Assembly (NCBI GenBank): GCA_023091665.1
Contig: JALJCQ010000031.1
Span: 620,001-684,000 of the forward strand
Reading direction: 5' to 3'
Source: Pythium myriotylum
Taxonomy: Eukaryota > Oomycota > Peronosporomycetes > Pythiales > Pythiaceae
DNA: 64,000 bases
Part shown: piece after piece, positions 51,323-60,218 of the stretch
Position numbering within the stretch: the stretch's first letter is position 1
How the letters are laid out: each line of letters starts with the position of its first letter
Position numbers and translations under genes: made by a program
The notes under the pieces: model-generated
What the model was told of the DNA's origin: nothing
What the model saw: only the letters and a program-made list of their open reading frames with translations
The model's database searches: none

Positions 51323-54300
51323 ATCAAGTCGCACCTGCTTCCCCAGGTCTACGAGCTGCTCAAGAAGCTCCTCGATGCTGGAATCATCGAGTATTCCGAC
51401 TCGGAGTGGGCCAGCCCAATCGTCATCGTCATGAAAAAGAACGGCGTCGACATTCGGCTTTGCATCGACTACCGGCGCGTAAACCAGCTGATCAAGCTCA
51501 TGAACTACCCGCTGCCACTGATCGACGACCTTCTCGGTAACTTTGAGAAGGTCATGTGGTTTCTGAGTCTCGACATGGCCAGCGGCTTCTGGGCCGTGCT
51601 TATGACCCAGCGGGCCAAGCACATCAGCGCTTTCGTGTGCCCACTTGGCCACTTCCAGTGGATCCGGATGCCGTTCGGTCTGAAAAACGCTCCGTTGATC
51701 TACCAGAAGGTCATTGACAACGCCCTCTGGGGTTACGTCAGGCTCCCTCCGCACCTAGAAGCCGAGGTCGAGCCAGAAGTGATGCACGCTCTAGGTCTAG
51801 AGCCCGTCACGGAGCTGGAAGTTGCCAAGTCCGAGCTGGAAAATGGTGACAAGACTGTCTTTGACCTCAGTATCCCAGCTCCAGCTGCGCTTGGTCCGGT
51901 CCTGAAGCGGAGTTCCTACATTGATGACATCGCCTATGGCACGGCGACGCTGGAAGAGTTGCTGGAAGTGCTGGACAAGCTGCTATTCCGGCTCCGGTAC
52001 TGGCGGATTTCCGTAAGTCTGCCTAAGAGTGCGTTTGGGAAGCACTCGATCCGGTACCTGTCCCACCAGGTGAGCCAGGAAGGCATCGTCGCAACACCCA
52101 AGATTGCCAAGGAGCTGGAACAGTTGCCGTTCCCTTCAAGTCTCAAAGGTGTCCAGTCGTTCCTAGGAAGCTTGAACTATTACAATAAGTTCATCGAAGA
52201 CTACTCGGTCATCGCCAGCGTGCTCTACGAGCTGACCGACGAGCGAATCCGAGCTGATGACCAGCTCGAGCCAGCTAAGCGCGCGTTCGAACTGTTGAAG
52301 TTGAAGATCCAGGCTCCTCCGTTGCTCCGGCACCCAGATCGATCCAGGCCGTATGTGATTATCCCCCACGCGAACCAGTGGGCGATCGGAGCGGTGCTGG
52401 GCCAGGAACATGACGGAGTCATCCACCCAGTCCGATTCACCGGCCGTACCCTGCATGACGCCGAACTCCGGTATCATCTGGCCGAGAAGGAAATCCTAGC
52501 TCTGCTGCGAGTGCTAAGCGTGTTCTACACCCTGGTTGCTGGCCAGGATCTAGTCGTCTATACCAGGTTCTCGACTTTGAAGTGGGTCCTGACGTCCAAA
52601 TCCGTGCAAGGAAGGACGGTCCAGTGGGCTGCGTTGCTCTCACCTTGGACCATGGAGGTCTGGCGAGTCAAGCGTGATGAAGATGGTCTGGCATCGCTAG
52701 TCGCAGCTAGCATTACACCCCGGGAGAAGTTGGACCAGGTGGCCGCCGAGCTGGTACCCAGGAAGGCGATGCTAGTAAAGCCACCGCTGGTCAGTCTGGA
52801 AATGCTGGATAACGAGTACTCTGGACCGGTTCTCAGTTTTGACGGTGCGGCTAAGCTCAAGTCCAACGCTGGAAGTGCCAGTTTCGTGTTGTGGCAGTTG
52901 CCAGGCTGGATCCCAGTGTTTGCTAGGTCGATATACCTGGAAAATGTGACTGTGAACCAGGCCGAGTACCACGGCCTGCTACGAGGACTGGAATACGTGC
53001 TGGAACTGAAGACAGAGCTAGTCAAGCGGCTTGTTGTGGTTGGAGATTCACGAATTGTGATCCAGCAATGCCAGGGAGCTATTGGCTGCAACCAACCCCA
53101 TCTAGCACTACTCCTAGCAGAGTTCGATCGACTCCGAGCTGGGTTCGATGCGATCGACCTGGTTCACGTGAAGCGAGAGTTCAACGGTGCTGCAGACTAC
53201 CTAGCTGGGCTAGCACTCCGGACGCAAAAGACCCAGGACATTCAGGACGAGGTGACGTTCAGTGAGCTGGTCCAGCTCAACAAGCTGCCAGACCAACTGA
53301 CGCGAAGGCAAGGTGCTCAAGATGCTCAAGATCGCGGTGAGACGGCTCAAGATCCAGGACCAAGTGTTGAAGATGCTGGAGAACCAGGTTCAGCGACTGA
53401 GGGCGCCACCCAGCGCTCAGAACGTCACCGAAGTGAGCGCGACGCTGGTTCCGGCGTCCCCGAGTCAGGTATCCAGGGCGATGACGACACGGCCGGTCTC
53501 ACGGGACCGCGCACGAGCCAGGAAGAAGGAAAGCCACGATTGCCCGGCTCTGCAGCCGTTTTCGTCGCTCGGACGCGCAGCGCAAGCCGCGCCGCGGCTC
53601 AAGCGCCGTCCGCGACTGCCGTTCCGGTGCCACCGCGTCGAAGGAGCTCGAGGATCGCCGCGCAAGCTCCCACATCGGTTGAGCTCGGTCAATCGTCGAC
53701 CCCAAGTCTCCAGCGACGCGTGACTGCCGAAGATTCGGTGCCGAGCCAAATCCCTGTGGGTGTGAATCTTCGTGACGCAGCTGCTCTTCCCGAACCAGAT
53801 TTTGTCGCACCGCCTGTCCCATCTGGACCCGTCTTTACACCGGACGCCACCCATCGTCCAGTCTCTGAACGTGAATCCAGCGTGGATCCAGCTCCACACC
53901 CATCATCAGTCGCCATAGACGCTGGAATGGCCAGCCAGTCGAGGCCGCAACCTCCTGGTTATGTACAAGTCGGCGAAGAGCCCCCGTTCTATGTGCGACA
54001 AGGCGCTGAGAATCTTGAAGGTGTATCAAGCCCGCGCAGCCGTTTCCCAACTCAAAGCGGACGTGACCCAACTAGAAGTGGTGTCGGAGAAACTGGAAAT
54101 GCAGTCGAAGAGCGATGGCGGCGGATCCGTGCCCACCAGGACGCTGACGAGTACACCAGGAAGATGAAGCTGTTCCTAGCCGGAGATACTCGTTTCCTAG
54201 ATCGTGACGACGTTTTCCAGCTCGCTAAAGTCGCTGACCAGTTCGTACTTGACGAACATGACGTGCTCCGGTATGTGAGTCTCCGGCCTAGGGCCAGAGA

Positions 54301-55762
54301 GAGGCCAGCCCAGCTAGTCGTCCCAGCTGGCATGAGGAAAGACGTGCTGCATCACTGCCACGTCGAGTACCAAGGCGGCCATCAGGGTATTACACGCACG
54401 TATGAGCGAGTCCGCTCAGAGTATTACTGGACTGGGATGTACCAGGACGTCGTTCGATTTTGCTCCAGCTGCGTCGACTGCAGTACTGGCAAAGGTCTCC
54501 CAGCCAACCCTGGTCCGTCTCCTGGTAATATCCAGCCAGAATATCCGTTCCATGTTGTCTCGATGGATTTCGTGCTCCCACTGCCTCCGTCTGAGCAGGG
54601 AAGCACGGCGTTGCTACTGTTCCAGTGCATGTTCACTGGCTTCGTGATGTGTAAGGCGATGTCGGATACCAGCGCCCCAGCAGTCGCCAAGGCATACGAC
54701 GAAGTGGTATTCCAGCGTTTTGGAGCCAGCTCTATCATCCGCCATGACCAGGACCCAGTCTTCATGAGTGAAGTGTTTGGTCAGTTCCGAGCTATGCTAG
54801 GTAGCCAGCAACGTGCGACGCTGGCTTACCGGCCCCAGGCCAACGGCCAGCAGGAGCGCTCAGTCCAGACTATTTCCAGAAGCATCAAGGCTTACGTAGC
54901 CAGGCCGGGCCAGGACGACTGGGAAGACGTCGTCTATCGACTCATGTTCGCTATCAACACCTCCGTCGATGCCACCAGGAAGGATACGCCTTTTTTCCTA
55001 GCTCACGGTTGGGATGCCAAGTCGACGATAGCCGCCATGATCGCCCAGGCACCCAGGAAGCGGCGTGGAAACAAGATGGCTGCGTATTTCTGGCGAATCA
55101 AGATCCAACGCGAGTACCAGTATGCACTAGCTTGGGCAAGGGATCTCCAGGCCGAGGCCAAGCAGTCCAGAGCCGAGCGTCAGACTGCTAGCTGGAACAG
55201 GCTTCCGGACTCTGTTAAGACCGGTTTCGAAGTTGGAGACGCGGTCTGGTTATATCTAGCTCGAGTGAAGCCAGGTCTAGCTAAGAAACTTGCTCACCAC
55301 TGGCACGGACCGTTCCGGATCATCGAAAAGGCCAACGATCACCGTGTCCGGCTCAAGACTGAAGGGACTGCGTATCGTGTGAACCCCTGGGTTCACGTAA
55401 GTCGTCTGAAGCCACGTGTGCTATTCGAGGATCGTCCAGCTGATGTCCTCGACCCAGTGCCAGAAGACTTGGACTGGGACGCTGCTCTGCTACCAGAAGA
55501 TAGCTGGGAGCCAGATGAAGCCAGTGGCGAGTATGAAATGGAGTCAATCCTGGATGTTAGGTGGGAGTCCCAGCGAACTAGAGCCGGCAACAAACTGAAA
55601 CGCCAGTATTTGGTCAAGTTCGTCGAGTACGACGAGCCAGAGTGGATTCCAGTCGAGAAGATCAAGGCTGGCAAGTTGCTGTACGAGTTCGACAACAGCC
55701 GCCGCGCCGAGAGTCGTTTCGCTGCTATGCAGTCGGGCGACGGCGAGCCTGAGGACCGCTAG
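51323..55762 (+). CDS. Retrotransposon Pol: reverse transcriptase, two RNase H domains, integrase, chromodomain
   Basis: In phase with the protease frame after the TGA at 51320; the first ATG is at 51431 (1443 aa). Domains by residue from that ATG: RT (about 1-290, RLCIDYRRVNQ, YIDD catalytic box near 162); native RNase H (about 305-400), with the first Asp position reading PHAN and a later one YTRF, so its active site is lost; archaeal-type RNase H (about 465-600: FDGAAK, QAEYHGLLRGL, GDSRIVIQQ, FNGAADYLAGL, all catalytic positions present); a linker rich in Pro/Arg; integrase (HHCC zinc binding about 974-1017; DDE with MDFVLP, HDQDP and QQER about 1044-1140); GPY/F-like (WHGPFRII); and chromodomain (about 1369-1430: ILDVRWE, KRQYLVKFVEYDEPEWIPVE). 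Cytoplasmic particle and nuclear integration complex. Confidence 0.92.
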   Translation: MKSHLLPQVYELLKKLLDAGIIEYSDSEWASPIVIVMKKNGVDIRLCIDYRRVNQLIKLMNYPLPLIDDLLGNFEKVMWFLSLDMASGFWAVLMTQRAKHISAFVCPLGHFQWIRMPFGLKNAPLIYQKVIDNALWGYVRLPPHLEAEVEPEVMHALGLEPVTELEVAKSELENGDKTVFDLSIPAPAALGPVLKRSSYIDDIAYGTATLEELLEVLDKLLFRLRYWRISVSLPKSAFGKHSIRYLSHQVSQEGIVATPKIAKELEQLPFPSSLKGVQSFLGSLNYYNKFIEDYSVIASVLYELTDERIRADDQLEPAKRAFELLKLKIQAPPLLRHPDRSRPYVIIPHANQWAIGAVLGQEHDGVIHPVRFTGRTLHDAELRYHLAEKEILALLRVLSVFYTLVAGQDLVVYTRFSTLKWVLTSKSVQGRTVQWAALLSPWTMEVWRVKRDEDGLASLVAASITPREKLDQVAAELVPRKAMLVKPPLVSLEMLDNEYSGPVLSFDGAAKLKSNAGSASFVLWQLPGWIPVFARSIYLENVTVNQAEYHGLLRGLEYVLELKTELVKRLVVVGDSRIVIQQCQGAIGCNQPHLALLLAEFDRLRAGFDAIDLVHVKREFNGAADYLAGLALRTQKTQDIQDEVTFSELVQLNKLPDQLTRRQGAQDAQDRGETAQDPGPSVEDAGEPGSATEGATQRSERHRSERDAGSGVPESGIQGDDDTAGLTGPRTSQEEGKPRLPGSAAVFVARTRSASRAAAQAPSATAVPVPPRRRSSRIAAQAPTSVELGQSSTPSLQRRVTAEDSVPSQIPVGVNLRDAAALPEPDFVAPPVPSGPVFTPDATHRPVSERESSVDPAPHPSSVAIDAGMASQSRPQPPGYVQVGEEPPFYVRQGAENLEGVSSPRSRFPTQSGRDPTRSGVGETGNAVEERWRRIRAHQDADEYTRKMKLFLAGDTRFLDRDDVFQLAKVADQFVLDEHDVLRYVSLRPRARERPAQLVVPAGMRKDVLHHCHVEYQGGHQGITRTYERVRSEYYWTGMYQDVVRFCSSCVDCSTGKGLPANPGPSPGNIQPEYPFHVVSMDFVLPLPPSEQGSTALLLFQCMFTGFVMCKAMSDTSAPAVAKAYDEVVFQRFGASSIIRHDQDPVFMSEVFGQFRAMLGSQQRATLAYRPQANGQQERSVQTISRSIKAYVARPGQDDWEDVVYRLMFAINTSVDATRKDTPFFLAHGWDAKSTIAAMIAQAPRKRRGNKMAAYFWRIKIQREYQYALAWARDLQAEAKQSRAERQTASWNRLPDSVKTGFEVGDAVWLYLARVKPGLAKKLAHHWHGPFRIIEKANDHRVRLKTEGTAYRVNPWVHVSRLKPRVLFEDRPADVLDPVPEDLDWDAALLPEDSWEPDEASGEYEMESILDVRWESQRTRAGNKLKRQYLVKFVEYDEPEWIPVEKIKAGKLLYEFDNSRRAESRFAAMQSGDGEPEDR

Positions 55763-56161
55763 GGCAACCTAGCGTGGATTGGGAGCTAGCATCCCCAGCG
55801 CCCAGCGTTGAAAGCTAGCGTCTTGGGTGCCAGTGCCCTTGCGCTCCGCGCAGAATACTGGCGACCTGGGAATGAAGCTTACTGCACTCCCAACCTGCAT
55901 ATGCATATGTGACGGTGACTAGCACCAGCGAGCCAGTCTTCACGACTGGGTGCAAGTCGGCTGGGCCAGAGGGCGCGTCTTTCCCAGCTAGCCCGAGTTG
56001 GATCGTGAATTTCCAGTTCGAAGTCCGACTCGGCGAGCTAGTCTGGATGTGAAATCCATCGACCCGCTGGTCCCAGCCACGACCATGAAAAAAAACTGCA
56101 TGTATTGATCGAATTAGTGAATGCTACCTACGGATATGCAAGACCTGAAGACAATTCCAGC
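55763..56161. other. Post-pol spacer of the retrotransposon
   Basis: 400 bp with no coding frame supported. It has the same CCAG/CTGG-rich word use as the rest of the element. Confidence 0.5.
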
Positions 56162-56826
56162 TCAACTGCGAGCCGGCTTCATTAGTTTCGACCTCTGAGA
56201 TGCGACTTCTGGGGCATTAGACGCAAGTCCGATGGTGGACACTCCATGAATCTGCGAGAAGCGAACCAGATCCCGCTTGGCGAGATTATCTGGGAGACGC
56301 CAGCAAATTGGGTGTCCTTCGCGATCCACGTTGTTCTCCAGTAAGTCTATCTGTTCCGGGAACAGTGCTTCGACGAAGCGACTTGGAGCCGTCGACCAAC
56401 GAGCCCGCACTGGCTCCAACTCATCTAGCGCGCCAAGCTGCTCGAACATCTCGTCTGCACGCCCAGTCGTTGACAGATTCTGGTTCTGCTCACCCGAGAA
56501 CTCCCAAGGGATCCAGCAGCAAGTGCTAGACGCGTACCAGACGGCTGGCTCTGAATAGACGAGCTGGCTGAGGCCGAGCGGACGCCGGTCTTCCAAGGCC
56601 TTCCACGCGGCTCGGAATCGGGAGATGTACTGGGCACGACGTCTGTGGATCTCGTACCAGGGGCGGAGCTCTGGTGACGCGCGTCCTGGCTCTTTTGACA
56701 GTGTGGTGAAGGCGTGGGGGCAAAACCTGCCGCTCAGCGAGGGCGAAGCAGGTGCCGCACACGGGTCCACACAGATTCTTTGGGCTGGTCGGTCGCTGCT
56801 GACGTTAACACCCCGCTGTCAAAGTC
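56162..56826 (-). CDS. Second antisense reading frame in the retrotransposon (possible 3' exon)
   Basis: About 200-220 codons on the minus strand, open from about 56826 to the stop at 56162, without an ATG near its beginning. It reads as ordinary protein: WYEIHRRRAQYISRFRAAWKA, WIPWEFSGEQNQ and LFPEQIDLLENNVDREGHPICW. An acceptor-like ...TGACAG lies at its upstream edge (near 56826). It may be the last exon of the antisense gene that starts at 60132, or a decayed separate frame. No family recognised. Confidence 0.45.
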
Positions 56827-57678
56827 GCTGACGGGGTGAACCGCAGGCACTTAGGCTTGAAGTCCGGGGGGTCTTGGCCAACGGGGTCGTGAAGCCCGCT
56901 GGTTTGTCGCCTTGGCACAGCACGTGGATCGCTGGTCACGTGCTGCGTGCGACGGGGAAGCGCAGAGCCGATCGTCACCAGAAGCTGGCTGGTGGCCCGG
57001 ATGCGCGGGGGGACGGGACGCTCCTCGTCCAGTGGTCACAGCACCTGGTGCTGGTCTTCCCCTGCCCTTCAGTCTCTCGATACGCGTGGGCAGCAGCAGC
57101 CACACGCGCTTCGGTCGGAATACGGTCGTCAGGTGCGCCTTGTCGAGACGCACCCGGAGGTTTTAGCGTCGCCTCCTGTGGCGACGGGTCTTGTGACTTC
57201 TGGACTCGAAGTCCTTACTTGAGGGGCTTGAGTGCTTGGCAGCAAATTCCAGAGTTTTATTTTCCAACAACCGAATACCTGACCCAGAGAGTCAGATGCC
57301 TACGTGACTGCCTACCCTATACCGCACCTGCCCTGTCTCTGCACTGGCATCGGGTGATCACCCAACTGCGTAATCAGGTGCTGATCACCCACCTACTGAG
57401 TCTGATACTACTCGGGCTCCTCAGATCTGTTCCTACTGTATCAGACCGCTCAGGGCCTCAACGACGATCCAGCCTCTGGGCCACGTCTCAGGTGCTGGGA
57501 CATAACCGTCACGTCCGTCTCATGCGTACGCATCTGGGGACGTCGTAGATGTGACGAACTCGGCGTGCGGGGCTCGCTACCGTCCATCTTGCCGTTGCCG
57601 AAGGATGGATGGCCTTGATCGACGGAATGTTGAGGGAGGTGCATCAAGTCTGAATACACCTCAAAACCTCAGGCCACT
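56827..57678. other. Spacer between the two antisense frames
   Basis: 850 bp, GC-rich in its left half. It includes a perfect palindrome GGGTGATCACCC (57352-57363), a GTCGCC-TCCT-GTGGCGAC hairpin near 57169-57186 and CCCCG/CGGGG pairing just left of it, at 56811-56835. No sense-strand coding is supported. It could be an intron of an antisense transcript. Confidence 0.4.
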
Positions 57679-60132
57679 TCACCACAACAGCGCGAGCCAG
57701 TGACCCAGCAGCCAGAAAGCCTCCCGGTACTGGAATTGAAACACTAAATATTCCGTCAGCCACCGGACCTGGTTTTCCGACAACTCTCGTGGATCGAACA
57801 AGTAAAATTCGACAACCCGGTCCCGCCACATCTTGTTCCAAGGTTTGAGAGCCATGACTCCGGCATACGCGTCAGCACCATACTGGATTAGTCGTTGCAT
57901 GACCGAAACCATCGCGTTCTTCGACGGCGCATAGTTGGGATAGAAGGCCGTCACAACCTGGTTCATCATTTGAATTGGCAAGCCGTAGATCCGAGAGAAC
58001 TGGCGTTCGGTCATCGTGAAGTATCGAACGGTCGAGCTACGACCAGAAACTGAACCCAGCTTCTCCGGATGTCGAATCTCTTGGAAGGCGACCCGAGTTG
58101 CTGGTTCGCTCCCCGGTCGAGTTGGAAGAGACGTCCAGTCTTCGTACACGCCCTCTCGCATTCTTGGAAGTTTGATGTACCAGTCATCGGCCCCTGGTGG
58201 TAGGGGCTGCGCAAAGATAAAGTCGGAATCTGTTCTCGGAGCTCTCTCTGCGTCATCACCTGATCTGCCGTCCTCAGCTCCAGCTTGACTCGAGGGACCC
58301 AGACCGTCATTCCCAGCTCCAGCTTGACTCGAGGAGCCTAGTCCGTCGTTCCCAGCTCCAACTTGACTCGAAGGAAGGGGCACCTTGTTCGTAGCCTTGG
58401 TCTCGGGTTCGCTGTCGCTGGCATCGAGCTGAACAAGCTGAGCGCGGTTCAGAGCTCGGCTGTGCTTCTTGGCCTGGCGCGGTGGAGTCGAACCTAGTGC
58501 CTGGCTCGCCGGGTCTGTTGGCAGCGGCGGTGACGGTCCAGTGCGAGGCCGTTTCGACTGTGGTGCCGAACCTTTTGGTGATGATACCAGCTCGAGCGCT
58601 TGACGCTTGTGCGACCCAGCACTCGACGGCCGTTCTGGCTCTGGATCCTCAATTTCTAGCTCGGGGACTTCGTCGTCCAGATCTGACGGCGACTCGCCTA
58701 GCTCGGGGATGCCGTCGGAGTCTCCACGACCCTCACGAGAGTCTTCGGATCCAGCTCTTGCCAGTTTTCGAAATGTCTGTAGCTGCTTGGACGGTGTCGG
58801 TGATGCCCAGACCCTGTTGTCTTGATCATTTTGCATGAGGGTGACACTGAGACCAAGAGGCGCCTCTGCGGGCGAGTTAATGGCGGCTGCACGAAGTAGC
58901 GAATACCAGTGGTTCTCGTTGCCGCTGACTCGAGCGTGCTTCCACGTGAACTGGTAGATGCGGTCCAGGAGCTCGTCGTCGAAGCGTGGTGGAAGATCTT
59001 TTTCCAAGTCGGCTTTGTTTTGGAACGCCACGTTGGCGGCATATAGAGTCCGCATTCGCGCTTGTGCCTTCGCGAGCTTCTCTTCCAGCTCCTTGGCGCG
59101 ACCACTGACTTGGTTGAGCTCAGTTTCCAGATCGTTCACCTTGCGAATGAGCTGAGCCGCGTGTCCAGAGCTGGAACTCGCCTCTACCTTGGAGTAAACC
59201 AGCGCCTCGCTGATCTCAGACTTGCTCTCTCGTTCGCTTTCCAGTTCTTCAGTTCGCGTCTGCAGCTGGGAACGCAGCTCGACAACCAGCTTTGCCATCG
59301 CATGCGTTTGACCAAGAGCCAGTAGTGCTAGATCCTTCGTGTGACTTGGTGAGCTTGGCTCAGAGGCCGTTCGCAAAGCCGCGAGGCTCATCAGTACTGG
59401 AACCAACCCAACCAAGCACCGGTTCATCTTGATTGTCGTCTGGAGACGTGGCAAGAAACGATCGAGTCCAAACATCTCGTCGATCTGGCGGGCCAGCACG
59501 GACGCGAAAAGTGGTGATCGCAGCTCTCCTCCATCCGCAAGTTCCCGGCTCAAGCTAGCCAAACTCTTCAACCGCGCAGCTGGAACGTCCTTCGGGACCA
59601 GGAACTGGCGCTGGAAGTCGCCGAGGTCTTCGGTCCACATGAATTCCGGCTCGGGAAAAACGCAGAGCCGAAGGAGCGCACGAACCTCATCGTCCCTCGC
59701 CAGCTGCATGTCCCAATCCCAGCGTTGGAATAAGGCTCGGAGTCGGCGCTGAGTGTCGTGGAGGTCTTGAACCCAGGTGTCGTTCTCGTCGTCGGCTTCG
59801 TGGTTCCCACGTTCGACGATCTGCTCTAGCTTCTTGCGAAGCTCCTCTGCGATGACGCTAGCCTCTTCGCGCAGTGCCGGTCGACTAGTTGCTGGATCCG
59901 GCACCGTATCGCTAGACGACAGACCCAGTCCTGGTGCCGGGATCGAATCGTCGGAGGCGCCACGACCAGTCGCGGCTCCAGGTTCTGGCTGCGCAGACGG
60001 AAGAGATGCCGACGCCGCTGCGCCAGTATCGTTGGAAGCTGGCCGCAACTGACCGGACTCGGACAACTCCGCCTGATGCGCGCTCGTGGCCAGCTCCAGA
60101 TCTCCCGCGCCGCCGCCGTGCGCGCTCTCCAT
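57679..60132 (-). CDS. Antisense coiled-coil protein encoded between pol and the 3' LTR
   Basis: 817 aa from the ATG at 60132-60130 (MESAHGGGAG). The frame is open further upstream into the LTR but only with a TTG, so the ATG is preferred; it lies 87 bp inside the LTR edge. Layout: acidic/Ala-rich N-terminus (1-75); helical region with EASVIAEELRKKLEQIVERG (about 95-115) and a globular-looking part (about 130-250, with FMWTEDLGDFQRQFLVPKD); a coiled coil about 285-375 (VVELRSQLQTRTEELESERE, then a Glu/Lys-rich heptad stretch); an acidic disordered region with three 13-15 residue repeats (SSQ-V/A-GAGNDGLG, DNA about 58270-58380); and a hydrophobic C-terminal part ending REAFWLLGHWLALLW. No known domain. 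Fully open over 2.4 kb on a young element, so probably under coding constraint in the family. Confidence 0.7.
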   Translation of the reverse strand: MESAHGGGAGDLELATSAHQAELSESGQLRPASNDTGAAASASLPSAQPEPGAATGRGASDDSIPAPGLGLSSSDTVPDPATSRPALREEASVIAEELRKKLEQIVERGNHEADDENDTWVQDLHDTQRRLRALFQRWDWDMQLARDDEVRALLRLCVFPEPEFMWTEDLGDFQRQFLVPKDVPAARLKSLASLSRELADGGELRSPLFASVLARQIDEMFGLDRFLPRLQTTIKMNRCLVGLVPVLMSLAALRTASEPSSPSHTKDLALLALGQTHAMAKLVVELRSQLQTRTEELESERESKSEISEALVYSKVEASSSSGHAAQLIRKVNDLETELNQVSGRAKELEEKLAKAQARMRTLYAANVAFQNKADLEKDLPPRFDDELLDRIYQFTWKHARVSGNENHWYSLLRAAAINSPAEAPLGLSVTLMQNDQDNRVWASPTPSKQLQTFRKLARAGSEDSREGRGDSDGIPELGESPSDLDDEVPELEIEDPEPERPSSAGSHKRQALELVSSPKGSAPQSKRPRTGPSPPLPTDPASQALGSTPPRQAKKHSRALNRAQLVQLDASDSEPETKATNKVPLPSSQVGAGNDGLGSSSQAGAGNDGLGPSSQAGAEDGRSGDDAERAPRTDSDFIFAQPLPPGADDWYIKLPRMREGVYEDWTSLPTRPGSEPATRVAFQEIRHPEKLGSVSGRSSTVRYFTMTERQFSRIYGLPIQMMNQVVTAFYPNYAPSKNAMVSVMQRLIQYGADAYAGVMALKPWNKMWRDRVVEFYLFDPRELSENQVRWLTEYLVFQFQYREAFWLLGHWLALLW
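58268..58385 (-). repeat. Short in-frame tandem repeats in the antisense frame
   Basis: Three units of about 39-45 bp (TCCCAGCTCCAGCTTGACTC-like on plus) encode SSQ(A/V)GAGNDGLG. Spacing and phase keep the antisense frame open. Confidence 0.8.
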
Positions 60133-60204
60133 GCTGGTAGTCGACTCGACAGTTGGCAAGTGCTCAGCACCTCGACGCTTCTCTCTCGATCCACGTCTCG
60201 GGTT

Positions 60205-60217
60205 GAGCAGAGGGCGG
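60205..60217 (+). promoter_or_regulatory. Putative polypurine tract
   Basis: GAGCAGAGGGCGG immediately precedes the 3' LTR, with two C interruptions. Its position is that of the plus-strand primer. It is a weak tract but no better one is nearby. Confidence 0.45.
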
Positions 60218-60218
60218 T

